Position numbers and translations under genes: made by a program. A stretch of 64,000 bases of DNA from DATENM01 sp045807765 (lineage in GTDB: Bacteria; Acidobacteriota; Blastocatellia; UBA7656): NCBI GenBank assembly GCA_045807765.1, contig JBJMGU010000232.1, positions 1 to 64,000 on the forward strand, written 5' to 3'. Shown one piece after another: positions 1 to 8,987 of this stretch. The notes under the pieces were generated by a model. It made no database searches, had not been told where the DNA came from, and saw only the letters and a program-made list of their open reading frames with translations. Every line of letters begins with the position of its first letter. Position 1 is the stretch's first letter.

Positions 1-192
1 CCTCATGAGGCTCCTCATGAGGTGTACGTCAAGTCAGCGGACGCCGACAGCCCCGTCCTGGTCAACCTGCTGGCCAACAACGAAAGCCACGCCGACGAGC
101 GCGGCATCCACCGCATCGCGCTCGAAGCCTACGGCTATCGCTGGTATCGCGTCGGCAACCTGAACCATGTCCTGCAACGTTCGCGGGTTTGA
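1..192 (+). CDS. C-terminal fragment of a GH13 alpha-amylase/trehalose-synthase-like protein (5' truncated)
   Basis: Frame 1 is open from the first base to a TGA at 190-192, giving 63 residues of a protein that begins outside the window. The end contains IALEAYGYRWYRVG, which resembles the closing beta-strand of the C-terminal all-beta domain of GH13 enzymes such as trehalose synthases and alpha-glucosidases. The preceding VLVNLL and the regular alternation of hydrophobic residues fit that fold. The catalytic barrel is not visible, so substrate and reaction cannot be assigned. The family call rests only on this tail. Confidence 0.45.
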   Translation, partial: PHEAPHEVYVKSADADSPVLVNLLANNESHADERGIHRIALEAYGYRWYRVGNLNHVLQRSRV

Positions 193-213
193 GCCAGCGC
201 GAGAGAAGCATGG

Positions 214-305
214 AACCACAGATGAACACCGATGAACACGGATAGAAGAGAAGCTTGAATCATGCTTTTTCTTTCATCTGTGTTTATCTGTGTTTATCTG
301 TGGTT
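214..305. repeat. Imperfect hairpin built from a CACAGATGAACA word
   Basis: The left arm (214-243) carries copies of GATGAACACC/G and the right arm (275-305) carries ATCTGTGTTT in tandem. The arms are reverse complements with only a few mismatches over about 30 bases and enclose a 31-base loop. It lies between the truncated GH13-like gene and the kinase-helicase gene. It belongs to the same structural class as the other word-repeat hairpins in this window but uses its own word. Confidence 0.85.
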
Positions 306-406
306 GCTTTTTCTCTGCTTCAATATGAACTAGAATGATTGACGCAGCATAGAGCGTTTAGCGCAGTTAATTGGCGAAGCTCTCAACAGGTTGCCGGGAT
401 AATAAA

Positions 407-3310
407 ATGAGCGCGCAGTCAAAAGCAGAAGCCATCGCCGCAGGCACGACCATCGCCCACTACCGCATCCTTGAGCCGCTCGGCCAGGGCGGCATGGGCG
501 CCGTCTATAAAGCCCTCGACGAGAAGCTGAACCGCGAAGTGGCGCTCAAAGTCCTGCCCGCCGAATACGTCGCGCACGACGAGCGTCGCCGCCGCTTTCT
601 TCAGGAAGCCCGCGCCGCCTCGCGCTTGAATCACCCGCACATTCTCACGGTCTACGAGATCGGCGAGTCCGACGGCATCCCCTTCATGGCGATGGAGTAC
701 ATCGAAGGCGAAACCCTGCGCGAGCGGATCAAGAATCAGCCGCTGCCTGCCAAAGACGCCCTCGACATCGCGCTGCAAATCGCCGAAGGCTTGCGCAAAG
801 CGCACGAGCACGGCATCGTCCACCGCGACCTGAAGCCGGAAAACCTGATGGTCAGCCGCGACGGCTACGCCAAGATACTCGACTTCGGACTGGCCAAGCT
901 GATCGAGCATCGTTTCCAGCGCCAGGCCGGCAGCACTGAAAAGACGATTGTGCAGGTGAAGACCAACTCCGGCGTCATCCTCGGCACCATCAAGTACATG
1001 TCGCCGGAGCAGTTGCTCGGCAAGCGGGTTGACCTGCGCAGCGACATCTTCTCGTTCGCCGTCGTCGTCTACGAAATGCTTACGGGCCGCTGCCCGTTTG
1101 CCGAAGAGAATGATGTTGACACGATGCATGCGATCCTGCACACGGAAGCGCAGCCGCCGCACGCCGTCAAGACAGACGTGCCGCGCGCCCTGCACGGCTT
1201 GCTTGCCAAAGCCCTGGCCAAGTCGCCGAAAGAGCGCTTTCAGACGATCAAGGAATTTGCCGCCGCGCTCAAGCAGTTGAAGCGTGATCTGGAAGCGGGC
1301 CGCGCCGGAGCCGTGGCGACGAAAAAGCTGGTGCTCCGGCCTTCGACCGCGGCGCGCCGCGCGTTACGCATCGATTACGAGCGCGAGTTGAACGCCGCGC
1401 AGTACCAGGCGGTGACCAGCATCGACGGGCCGCTGCTGATCGTCGCCGGCGCCGGAACCGGCAAGACGCGCACGCTCGTCTATCGGGTCGCGCGGCTGGT
1501 CGAGACCGGCATCCGCCCGGAGTCTATCTTATTGCTTACCTTCACGCGACGGGCGGCGTCGAGCATGCTGGCGCGCGCCGCAGGGCTTGCCGACGAGCGC
1601 TGCCAGCGGGTTTCAGGCGGTACGTTTCATTCGCTGGCGCATTCGATCTTGCGCCGCCATCCGGAGGCGGCGGGCGTGCTGCGCACCTTCACGGTGCTCG
1701 ACTCGAACGACGCCGAAGACGTGATCGATATCGTTCGCCGGCAAGCGGGCGCGGCGGCGCGTGATCGCCGGTTGCCGCGCAAGCGAACGCTTGCGGCCAT
1801 CTTCAGCATGGCGACCAACAAGTTGCTGACGATTGAAGAGGTGCTGAACCAGTTCTATCCGCAGTTCAGCCACGAAGGCGAAGTGATTGCGTCCATCTTC
1901 AAAGCCTTCGACGAGTTCAAGCGGGCGCGTCACCTGCTCAGTTATGATGATCTGCTCGTGCGCCTGCGCGACGCGCTCGATACGGACGAATCGCTCAGGC
2001 AGCGATTGTCGGAGCAATACCGCTACCTGATGGTTGACGAGTATCAGGACACCAATAAGCTGCAAGCGCAGATCATTCGTGGGCTGGCGGCGGCGCACGA
2101 CAACGTCGCCGTAGTCGGGGACGAATCGCAATCGATCTATTCGTTCCGCGGCGCGACGTTTCGCAACATGCTCGAATTCCCTGAGCTTTTCCCCGGCGCC
2201 CGCATTATCAAGCTGGAAGAGAATTTTCGCAGCACGCAGCCGGTGCTTGACGTGGCGAATGCCATCATCAGCGAGGCGCAAGAAGGTTACGCCAAGCGAT
2301 TGTTCTCGCGCGCGCCCGAAGGCCCGCAGCCGTTGCTGGTCGAAGCCGGCGACGAAAACGAGCAGTCGCGCTTCGTCGCTCAGCGCATTCTTGAATTGCG
2401 CGACGAAGGGGTGTCCCTGAATGAAATCGCCGTGTTATTCCGTGCCAGCTCGCATGCCTTCGACCTGGAAGTCGAGTTGGGCAAGCACGGCATCACTTAC
2501 CGCAAATTCGGCGGCATACGCTTCGCCGAATCGGCGCACGTCAAAGACGTGCTCGCCTTCCTGCGCATCGTCGCCAACCCCTCGGACACCGTTTCGTGGT
2601 TTCGCTCACTCAAGCTCATAGATCACATCGGCGATGCTACGGTGCAGCAGATTCTCGACTTCCTCAACGTCGAAGGCCGTGAGTTTCGCACCGCCCGCGC
2701 CAAAGAATCGCTCTTTAAAAAGCTCTCGGAGTTTCCCGCGAAAGCGAGCTACGAAAGGCCACTCGGCAAGATGGCCCGGCTGCTGCTGACGCTCGCCGAA
2801 AATCGCGAGCCGCGCGCCCAGGTTGCCGTCGTCGAGAAATTCTATCGCCCCATTCTACAAGCCACATTTGACGATTACCCGCGCCGCCAGCGCGATCTTG
2901 ATCACCTGCTGACCATCGCCAAACGCTATAAGACCAGCGAAGAATTGCTCGCCGACGTGGCGCTCGATCCCATAGACACGGCAGCCGCCGAAGCCGCCGC
3001 GAAAGGCCAGGGCTTCGTGACACTTTCCACCGTGCATTCGGCGAAGGGATTGGAATGGACAGCGCTGTTCATCATCTGGATGCTTGACGGCTGGTTCCCG
3101 TCGTCGCGCGCTTACGACGCCTTTGAAGACCTCGAAGAAGAGCGCCGCCTGTTGTACGTCGCGGCGACGCGCGCCAAACAACACCTCTACTTTATCTGCC
3201 CGATGAGCGCCTACGAGAGCGGCGGCCCAGCGATGTTCACCGGCGTCTCGCGCTTTCTCGAAACCCTGCCGGCGGACATCCTGCCGCGCGCCACATTAGA
3301 TGGAGAGTAG
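407..3310 (+). CDS. Ser/Thr protein kinase fused to a UvrD/Rep-type superfamily 1 helicase
   Basis: Predicted cytoplasmic fusion of 967 residues. Residues about 23-280 form a complete Hanks-type kinase: glycine loop GQGGMGAVYKA, ATP-binding Lys48, HRDLKPEN with catalytic Asp141, DFG, and the GTIKYMSPEQ activation segment. From about residue 325 an SF1A helicase follows: Walker A GAGTGKT (Lys353), motif II DEYQD (544-548), GDESQSIYSFRG, the NFRS motif, a TVHSAKGLEW motif V and VAATRAK motif VI near the C-terminus. Both halves keep their catalytic residues, and no membrane segment separates them. I chose ATG 407 over the in-frame TTG at 371 because homology begins shortly after it and the earlier 12 residues are uninformative; the Shine-Dalgarno is weak for both. 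The joined activities suggest phosphorylation coupled to DNA unwinding or repair. That role is inferred; the domain calls are solid. Confidence 0.93.
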   Translation: MSAQSKAEAIAAGTTIAHYRILEPLGQGGMGAVYKALDEKLNREVALKVLPAEYVAHDERRRRFLQEARAASRLNHPHILTVYEIGESDGIPFMAMEYIEGETLRERIKNQPLPAKDALDIALQIAEGLRKAHEHGIVHRDLKPENLMVSRDGYAKILDFGLAKLIEHRFQRQAGSTEKTIVQVKTNSGVILGTIKYMSPEQLLGKRVDLRSDIFSFAVVVYEMLTGRCPFAEENDVDTMHAILHTEAQPPHAVKTDVPRALHGLLAKALAKSPKERFQTIKEFAAALKQLKRDLEAGRAGAVATKKLVLRPSTAARRALRIDYERELNAAQYQAVTSIDGPLLIVAGAGTGKTRTLVYRVARLVETGIRPESILLLTFTRRAASSMLARAAGLADERCQRVSGGTFHSLAHSILRRHPEAAGVLRTFTVLDSNDAEDVIDIVRRQAGAAARDRRLPRKRTLAAIFSMATNKLLTIEEVLNQFYPQFSHEGEVIASIFKAFDEFKRARHLLSYDDLLVRLRDALDTDESLRQRLSEQYRYLMVDEYQDTNKLQAQIIRGLAAAHDNVAVVGDESQSIYSFRGATFRNMLEFPELFPGARIIKLEENFRSTQPVLDVANAIISEAQEGYAKRLFSRAPEGPQPLLVEAGDENEQSRFVAQRILELRDEGVSLNEIAVLFRASSHAFDLEVELGKHGITYRKFGGIRFAESAHVKDVLAFLRIVANPSDTVSWFRSLKLIDHIGDATVQQILDFLNVEGREFRTARAKESLFKKLSEFPAKASYERPLGKMARLLLTLAENREPRAQVAVVEKFYRPILQATFDDYPRRQRDLDHLLTIAKRYKTSEELLADVALDPIDTAAAEAAAKGQGFVTLSTVHSAKGLEWTALFIIWMLDGWFPSSRAYDAFEDLEEERRLLYVAATRAKQHLYFICPMSAYESGGPAMFTGVSRFLETLPADILPRATLDGE

Positions 3311-3347
3311 GCCGTGTTATCATGAGTCGAAGCAGTTGGAGTTCAGT

Positions 3348-3977
3348 ATGCGGCAAAAGGCAGACTTTCAACAGATTTTATCTTCGCCGACCGAAGCCTA
3401 TGAAGAAGGGTTGCGATTTTTTATGGGCAAGGGCCTTTTGAATAACGCGCTCCGTCGCCTCGCCGCCGACCTTGAGGAGCGTGGCATTGATTACAGTGTG
3501 ATTGACGCCATCGCATTGAACCAGCATGGCTACAGACGGTTCACCGAAGATATCGATCTGTTGCTCACCAAAGAAGGATTGCAGCAATTTCACGAACAAT
3601 TGATTGGCCTCGGCTATCGCCCGGCCCTTGTCGGCGCGACCAAAAAGTTTCGCACGGCGGAAGAGAGAGTGCCGATTGAGATCATTACGACCGGCGAATA
3701 TCCTGGCGATGGACAGCCCAAGCCTGTGCGCTTCCCGGACCCGCGCGAAAACTTTACGGTGATTGACGGCGTCAAGACGATCCCGCTCGACAAGTTGATC
3801 GAATTGAAGCTCGCATCAGGGATGAGTGCCCCCGACCGTTTGAAAGACCTCGCCGACGTGCAAGAGATGATCAAAATCAAATCACTCGACGCCGCGTTTG
3901 CCGAAAAGCTGGACACATCGGTGCGGGACAAATTTATCGAGTTGCATCAGGCCGTCGAGCGCGCCAGACAACCCTAG
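3348..3977 (+). CDS. Nucleotidyltransferase-fold protein (MNT/AbiEii-like)
   Basis: A 209-residue protein with the pattern HGYRRFTEDIDLLL, in which Asp68 and Asp70 match the metal-binding D-x-D of minimal nucleotidyltransferases. A later PLDKLIELKL segment is also typical of AbiEii-like and related substrate-binding proteins. The glycine pair normally found before the histidine is replaced by DA, so activity is uncertain. ATG 3348 is chosen because GGAG lies six bases upstream; an in-frame ATG at 3300 overlaps the kinase-helicase stop and lacks such a site. It begins 37 bases after that gene and may be co-transcribed with it. No partner antitoxin is visible next to it. Confidence 0.75.
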   Translation: MRQKADFQQILSSPTEAYEEGLRFFMGKGLLNNALRRLAADLEERGIDYSVIDAIALNQHGYRRFTEDIDLLLTKEGLQQFHEQLIGLGYRPALVGATKKFRTAEERVPIEIITTGEYPGDGQPKPVRFPDPRENFTVIDGVKTIPLDKLIELKLASGMSAPDRLKDLADVQEMIKIKSLDAAFAEKLDTSVRDKFIELHQAVERARQP

Positions 3978-4006
3978 CCCGGCCCGAACGACTCGCTTGC
4001 AGCCGC

Positions 4007-4036
4007 TTGACCGGCGCGCGCGCGGCTTCGTATTAT
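4007..4036 (+). promoter_or_regulatory. Sigma-70-like promoter for ilvE
   Basis: TTGACC (4007-4012) and TATTAT (4031-4036) are separated by 18 bases. The site is about 98 bases upstream of the ilvE start and in the only sizeable gap before it. Match to consensus is good in both hexamers. Confidence 0.55.
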
Positions 4037-4133
4037 TTGGTTTGTTATTCACACCTTTGCACGTCAGGTTGATTGCGGCGGCGGCGCCCGGGGCGCGAGG
4101 CAAACTTCACTTCATTAAGGCGGGAGAATCCAC

Positions 4134-5102
4134 ATGGTAAAAGAACAGGAACACGGCGAGATTGTCTGGCACAACGGCAAGCTGATCTCGTGGCGCGAGG
4201 CGACGATTCACGTGATGACGCACGTCGTCAATTATGGCTCGTCGGTCTTTGAAGGCATACGCTGTTATAACACGCGGCGCGGCCCGGCGCTCTTTCGCCT
4301 CGACGCTCACATCGAGCGGCTGATCAATTCAGCGCACATCTATCGCATCGAGCCGCCGTTCGGCTACGATGAAGTCTTCGAAGCCTGCCGCGAACTGGTG
4401 CCCGCCAATCACTACCGCGAATGTTACCTGCGCCCGCTGATCTTCCGCGGCTACGGCACCTTCGGCGTTGACCCGTTTCCCTGCCCCATCGAGACTTATG
4501 TTTGCGCATGGCCGTGGGGCAAGTATCTCGGCGAAGAAGCGCTCGAACAGGGCGTTGATGTCTGCGTGTCGAGCTGGACGCGTATCGCCCCGAACACGTT
4601 GCCCTCGATGGCCAAAGCCGGCGCCAACTACATGAACTCGCAGCTCATCAAGATGGAAGCCAAGATCAACGGCTACGCTGAAGGCATCGCCCTCGACCCG
4701 GAAGGCTACATCAGCGAAGGCTCAGGCGAGAACGTCTTCTTAATCAAAAAAGGCGTGGTGATGACGCCGCCGCTTTACTCGACGGTGCTGCCGGGCATCA
4801 CGCGCGATTCGATCATTAAGATATGTGAAGAGATGGGCATCCCTGTGCTTGAGCGAGCCATTCCGCGCGAGATGCTTTACATCGCCGACGAAGTCTTCTT
4901 CACCGGCACGGCGGCAGAGATCACGCCGATCCGTTCGGTTGACAAGATCAAGATCGGCGCGGGCCGGCGCGGCCCTTTGACGACAGAGATTCAGCGGCGT
5001 TTCTTCGCCATCATCAACGGCGAAACGGAAGATCGCTATGGCTGGCTGACGCCGGTCGAAGAACCGAAAGCCGCCGCCCAGACCGAACCGCAACTGGCCT
5101 GA
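4134..5102 (+). CDS. ilvE: Branched-chain amino acid aminotransferase
   Basis: A 322-residue class IV PLP aminotransferase, the usual size for IlvE. It moves the amino group between glutamate and the keto acids of leucine, isoleucine and valine in the cytoplasm. VNYGSSVFEGIRCY near the N-terminus, MAKAGANYMNSQL with the predicted Schiff-base Lys161, EGSGENVF, and FFTGTAAEITPI are all family hallmarks. The ATG is preceded by GGCGGGAG (4119-4126). It has its own promoter-like site and is followed by a strong hairpin, so it looks monocistronic. D-amino-acid aminotransferase is a related alternative, but EGIRCY and the overall length favour IlvE. Confidence 0.93.
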   Translation: MVKEQEHGEIVWHNGKLISWREATIHVMTHVVNYGSSVFEGIRCYNTRRGPALFRLDAHIERLINSAHIYRIEPPFGYDEVFEACRELVPANHYRECYLRPLIFRGYGTFGVDPFPCPIETYVCAWPWGKYLGEEALEQGVDVCVSSWTRIAPNTLPSMAKAGANYMNSQLIKMEAKINGYAEGIALDPEGYISEGSGENVFLIKKGVVMTPPLYSTVLPGITRDSIIKICEEMGIPVLERAIPREMLYIADEVFFTGTAAEITPIRSVDKIKIGAGRRGPLTTEIQRRFFAIINGETEDRYGWLTPVEEPKAAAQTEPQLA

Positions 5103-5136
5103 GCCGCGAGGCTGATCACTTCTGCTTTACTGACAG

Positions 5137-5170
5137 AGCGCCGCACCTTGCGTTGAGCAGGTGCGGCGCT
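5137..5170. terminator. Hairpin terminator between convergent ilvE and O-methyltransferase genes
   Basis: A perfect 12-base stem (5137-5148 with 5159-5170) and a 10-base loop lie between the two converging stop codons. There is no clear U tract on either strand, but position and stem strength suggest a shared bidirectional terminator. Confidence 0.65.
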
Positions 5171-5209
5171 TGAGGTTAAAGGCAAAGCTTCGACAGGTGA
5201 TCGCGGCTC

Positions 5210-5848
5210 TCAAGCCGGGCGCTTCCACGCCAGCATCATGCCGTCGCGCACCGTCAGGCAGACGTTTTCAACGCGCGGGTCTTCGTTGACGCGCTTGTCG
5301 AATTCAACGATGGCGCGCGAGTCATCGTCTTCAGGGTTGAGCACCCTGCCGCTCCACAAGACATTGTCGGCGACGATCAACCCGCCCGGCCTGACCAGCG
5401 GCATGACCGCTTCATAGTAGTTCAGATAATTCGTCTTGTCGGCGTCAATGAAGACCATGTCGAATGGCTCGGTCAGCGTTTTGATGGTGTCGAGCGCCGG
5501 CCCCATGCGAATTTCGATTTTGTGGCCATGCTCACTTTCAGCAAAGTAGCGGCTGGCGATGGCTTCGGCCTTCGGGTTCACGTCGCAGGTGATTAAGCGC
5601 CCGTCGTCGGGCAAGCCTTCGGCCATCATCAAGCCGCTGTAGCCTGTGAACATGCCGATTTCCAGCACGCGCCGCGCGCCCGTAAGCCGCACAAGCATCT
5701 TCAAGAACTGCCCTTCGATTCGTCCGACCTGCATCTGCGGCGACTGCATCTCGCGGTACGTCTCTTCGCGCAGACGGCTAAAAAGCTCGGATTCCGGTTT
5801 CGTGTGATCGTGCGCAAACTGCTCGACAGCTTCATCTATAAATATCAT
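5210..5848 (-). CDS. Class I SAM-dependent O-methyltransferase (catechol-type)
   Basis: A 212-residue cytoplasmic methyltransferase. VLEIGMFTGYSGLMMAEGL is the SAM-binding motif I, MVFIDADKTNY supplies the metal-binding aspartates typical of cation-dependent catechol/caffeoyl-CoA O-methyltransferases, and VADNVLWSG is the third conserved segment. Substrate cannot be read from the sequence. ATG 5848 is preferred over an upstream in-frame start at 5896 because GAGGAGA lies seven bases before it and the upstream residues overlap cysS. It starts 32 bases after the cysS stop and is probably co-transcribed with it. Confidence 0.9.
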   Translation of the reverse strand: MIFIDEAVEQFAHDHTKPESELFSRLREETYREMQSPQMQVGRIEGQFLKMLVRLTGARRVLEIGMFTGYSGLMMAEGLPDDGRLITCDVNPKAEAIASRYFAESEHGHKIEIRMGPALDTIKTLTEPFDMVFIDADKTNYLNYYEAVMPLVRPGGLIVADNVLWSGRVLNPEDDDSRAIVEFDKRVNEDPRVENVCLTVRDGMMLAWKRPA

Positions 5849-5880
5849 TCGATTGTCTCCTCGATGCTGGCAGATGTTGG

Positions 5881-7284
5881 TTACTTGCGCTTCCACTTGG
5901 TGCCCTGCGGCGTGTCTTCGAGCAGCACACCGCGCTCGGCAAGCTGGTTGCGAATCTCGTCGGCGCGCTTAAAGTCGCGGTTCTTGCGCGCCGCGTTGCG
6001 CTCGACGATTAGCGATTCGACTTCGGCGGCGAGCTGCGCATCAACCTGCTTATCCGCTGCGCCAAAGACGCCCAGCACGCTGTTGGCGCGCTCAAGAAAA
6101 TCTAGGACGGCCTGGCGGTCATCTGTGCCGAACTCGCCGGCATCCATCGCAATGTTCACGTCGCGGCGCAGGTCGTGCAACGCCGCCAGCGCCCCCGCCG
6201 TGTTCAGGTCATCGTTCATGCTCGATTCAAACTCGTCGCGGGCTTTGGCGATGATCTCGGTGACACGCTCGTTGGCGCTGGCTGCGCCGGTGAAATCTTT
6301 AACGCGGCGGCGGAAATTGTACAGCTTTTCCAGGGCGCTCTCAGCCCCGCGCAAGCCGTCCAGCGTGAAGTTCAGTTGTGTGCGATAGGGCACGCTCAGC
6401 AACAGGTAGCGGATGGCCAGGGCCGAAAATCCCTGCTTGATCAGGTTGCGCACCGTGTAGTAGTTGCCCTTCGACTTGCTCATCTTCTCGCCTTCGACGA
6501 GCAGGAACTCGACGTGGAACCATGTCTTGACGAACGGCTCGCCGGTCGCGCCTTCCGATTGTGCGATCTCGTTCTCGTGATGCGGGAAGATCAGGTCAAC
6601 GCCACCAGCATGCAGGTCGAACGATTCGCCGAGGTACTTCATCGACATCGCCGAGCATTCCAGGTGCCAGCCCGGACGGCCCACGCCGAACGGTGAATCC
6701 CATTGCGGCTCGCCCGCTTCTTTCGGCTCTTTCCACAGCACGAAGTCGCGGGCGTCGGCCTTCTCATATTCGTCAACGTCAACGCGCGCGCCGGCCAGAT
6801 TGCCTTCGAGCTTGAGGCCCGACAATTTGCCATACCCTTCAAACGAGTTGATGCTGAAATAGAGCGAGCCTTCGCTCTGGTAAGTGTAGCCGCGTGCCGA
6901 CAGACGGTTCATGATATCGATCATCTCATTGATGTGATCGGTGGCGCGCGGGATGATTTCAGCGCGCTCGATGGCAAGCGACTGGCAATCCTCCAAGAAG
7001 GCTTCGGTGTAAAACCCAGTGTACTCTTTGAGGCCCTTGCCCTGCTGCAACATATTGCGGATGATCTTGTCTTCAACGTCCGTAATGTTCATGACGTGCA
7101 GGACTTCGTAGCCGAGGTATTTCAGGTAACGGCGCAGCACGTCAACAGCAACGAAGGTGCGGAAATTGCCAATGTGGCCGTAATCATAAACCGTTGGGCC
7201 GCAGGCGTACATTCGCACACGGTTGCCATCGAGCGGGCGGAACTCTTCGAGGGCGCGCGTCAGCGTGTTTCTGAGCCTGAGCAT
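5881..7284 (-). CDS. cysS: Cysteinyl-tRNA synthetase
   Basis: Class I aminoacyl-tRNA synthetase of 467 residues that charges tRNA-Cys. The N-terminus carries ACGPTVYDYGHIGN, combining a zinc-binding cysteine and the HIGH-type signature. WHLECSAM and HAGGVDLIFPHHENE supply the remaining zinc ligands and active-site residues, and EKMSKSKGN is the KMSKS loop. Length and motif order are normal for a bacterial CysS. AAGGAG lies seven bases before ATG. It is the first gene of a two-gene operon with the O-methyltransferase. Confidence 0.97.
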   Translation of the reverse strand: MLRLRNTLTRALEEFRPLDGNRVRMYACGPTVYDYGHIGNFRTFVAVDVLRRYLKYLGYEVLHVMNITDVEDKIIRNMLQQGKGLKEYTGFYTEAFLEDCQSLAIERAEIIPRATDHINEMIDIMNRLSARGYTYQSEGSLYFSINSFEGYGKLSGLKLEGNLAGARVDVDEYEKADARDFVLWKEPKEAGEPQWDSPFGVGRPGWHLECSAMSMKYLGESFDLHAGGVDLIFPHHENEIAQSEGATGEPFVKTWFHVEFLLVEGEKMSKSKGNYYTVRNLIKQGFSALAIRYLLLSVPYRTQLNFTLDGLRGAESALEKLYNFRRRVKDFTGAASANERVTEIIAKARDEFESSMNDDLNTAGALAALHDLRRDVNIAMDAGEFGTDDRQAVLDFLERANSVLGVFGAADKQVDAQLAAEVESLIVERNAARKNRDFKRADEIRNQLAERGVLLEDTPQGTKWKRK

Positions 7285-7334
7285 AGGAATCTCCTTGTCG
7301 AATGAATGCGCTGTTGCCGTAAGCGGAACGCCAA

Positions 7335-7364
7335 ATCGTAGCGAAGGCGAAAAAAGCCTGTCAA
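7335..7364 (-). promoter_or_regulatory. Sigma-70-like promoter for cysS
   Basis: On the minus strand TTGACA (7364-7359) is followed after 18 bases by TACGAT (7340-7335), about 50 bases upstream of the cysS start. The -35 box is a perfect consensus match. Confidence 0.6.
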
Positions 7365-7460
7365 CAAAGCGACCGCTGCGCCACTGAGGGGAGTCTACAC
7401 TGTTGTGCTTTCATCATCTTGAGACCCATTTTAGCGGATACGATTGGGATTGCAAAAGAT

Positions 7461-7506
7461 AAAAAATAAGAGCCGGGCGCGGCCATATCGGCACACCGCC
7501 CGGCTC
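7461..7506 (-). terminator. Rho-independent terminator after the aldehyde dehydrogenase gene
   Basis: A perfect 10-base GC-rich stem (7497-7506 with 7470-7479) is followed on the minus strand by a T-rich run (7469-7461). It begins 24 bases after the aldehyde dehydrogenase stop codon and closes the six-gene run. Confidence 0.85.
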
Positions 7507-7530
7507 ATCGTTTGTTGATTGATCGTTTGC

Positions 7531-8973
7531 CTACAACTGCAACGATTTGGTTTCGAGATACTCTTCCAGCCCGTAGCGGCCAAGCTCGCGCCCGTTGCCC
7601 GATTGCTTGTAGCCGCCGAACGGCGCCAGCGGGTTGTACTTGCCGCCGTTGATGTCTACCTGCCCGGTGCGCAGGCGCCGAGCGACGCGCTTGGCGCGCT
7701 CGAGATCATTCGACCAGACGCCGCCCGCCAACCCATAGATCGTGCCATTGGCAATTCGTACGGCGTCGTCTTCGTCGTCGTAAGGAATGATCGACAGCAC
7801 CGGCCCGAAAATCTCTTCCTGTGCGATGGTCATATCATCGCGCACATCGGCAAAGACGGTCGGGCGCACGAAGTAGCCTTTCTCCAAGCCTTCGGGCGCA
7901 TCAGCGCCGCCGGTCACCAGCCGTGCGCCTTCTTCGATGCCCTTATTGATGTAATGGCGAACCCGCTCGCGCTGGGTTTCTGAAACCAGCGGCCCGAGCT
8001 TGGCGCGGCCCTCGCGCGGGTCACCGACGGTGAAGCCTTCAGCCGTTTCTTTGGCAATCCGCACGGCCTCGTCCTGTTTATCTTTCGGCACCAGCAAGCG
8101 CGTGTGCGCCGAGCAGGTCTGCCCCGAATTGAAATAGCAATTACTCACAGAGCTGCGCACCGCCTTTTCAAAGTCGGCGTCATCAAGCACGATGCTCGCC
8201 GATTTGCCGCCCAGCTCAAGGGCGACGCGCTTGACGGTACGGGCCGCCAGCTCGCTAACGCGACGGCCCGCGCGCGTCGAGCCGGTGAACGACACCATAT
8301 CGACGTCAGGATTGGCGACAATCGCTTCGCCGACGACCGGGCCGAGACCCGTCACCAGATTGAAGACGCCCGCCGGCAAGCCGACCTCGTCGCAAATCTC
8401 CGCGAGGACGAATGCCGTGAGCGGCGCGACTTCGCTCGGCTTCAGCACCACTGTGCAGCCGGCGGCGAGCGCCGGCGCGACTTTGGCGACGACCTGATGC
8501 AGCGGGTAATTCCACGGCGTGATGCAGCCGACGACGCCGACCGGCTCTTTGACGACCAGCGAGTTGCCGATCTGCTCTTCAAATTGATAATCGCTCAGCA
8601 GCCGTGCATACGACCCGCAGACTATCGCCGGCAGCCCCGCCTGCACGGCGGTCGCAAGCGGCAAAGGCATGCCGACTTCACTGGCGATGATCGCGGCGAT
8701 CTCCGCTTGCCGCGCCTGAAGCCGCTCGGCAATCTGCTGAAGGTATGCAGCGCGACGGCTTGCCGCAAGCTGCGACCATGAATCGAAAGCGGCGCGCGCC
8801 GCGGCGACGGCGCGGGCGGCATCTGCCGGCGTGCCTTCGGGGACGCGCCCCATGACTTCTTCGGTGGTGGAATTGATAACGTCGAGCCGGCCCGTTCCGG
8901 CTGGCTCGATCCACTGGCCATTGATGTAAAGCTTGTCGTGAGCCTTGATCTCGGTCTGTTGAGAAGCGGACAT
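7531..8973 (-). CDS. NAD(P)-dependent aldehyde dehydrogenase
   Basis: A 480-residue member of the ALDH superfamily, oxidising aldehydes to acids in the cytoplasm. TPWNYPLHQ, the glycine-rich GSTRAGRRV cofactor loop, catalytic-base Glu in ALELGGKS, and catalytic Cys in NSGQTCSA are all present, followed by EEIFGPVLS and the terminal PFGGYKQSGNGRE motif. The substrate is not evident. It is the last gene of the zinc-ribbon/SPFH run, only 14 bases behind the secreted protein gene, and ends at a strong terminator. Whether the enzyme takes part in the same process as the upstream envelope proteins is unclear. Confidence 0.93.
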   Translation of the reverse strand: MSASQQTEIKAHDKLYINGQWIEPAGTGRLDVINSTTEEVMGRVPEGTPADAARAVAAARAAFDSWSQLAASRRAAYLQQIAERLQARQAEIAAIIASEVGMPLPLATAVQAGLPAIVCGSYARLLSDYQFEEQIGNSLVVKEPVGVVGCITPWNYPLHQVVAKVAPALAAGCTVVLKPSEVAPLTAFVLAEICDEVGLPAGVFNLVTGLGPVVGEAIVANPDVDMVSFTGSTRAGRRVSELAARTVKRVALELGGKSASIVLDDADFEKAVRSSVSNCYFNSGQTCSAHTRLLVPKDKQDEAVRIAKETAEGFTVGDPREGRAKLGPLVSETQRERVRHYINKGIEEGARLVTGGADAPEGLEKGYFVRPTVFADVRDDMTIAQEEIFGPVLSIIPYDDEDDAVRIANGTIYGLAGGVWSNDLERAKRVARRLRTGQVDINGGKYNPLAPFGGYKQSGNGRELGRYGLEEYLETKSLQL

Positions 8974-8987
8974 TTACTCTCCTCGGT

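Noticed and set aside
371..406. Upstream TTG start for the kinase-helicase
   Set aside because: The 12 added residues have no homology value and ATG 407 lies just before the kinase domain.
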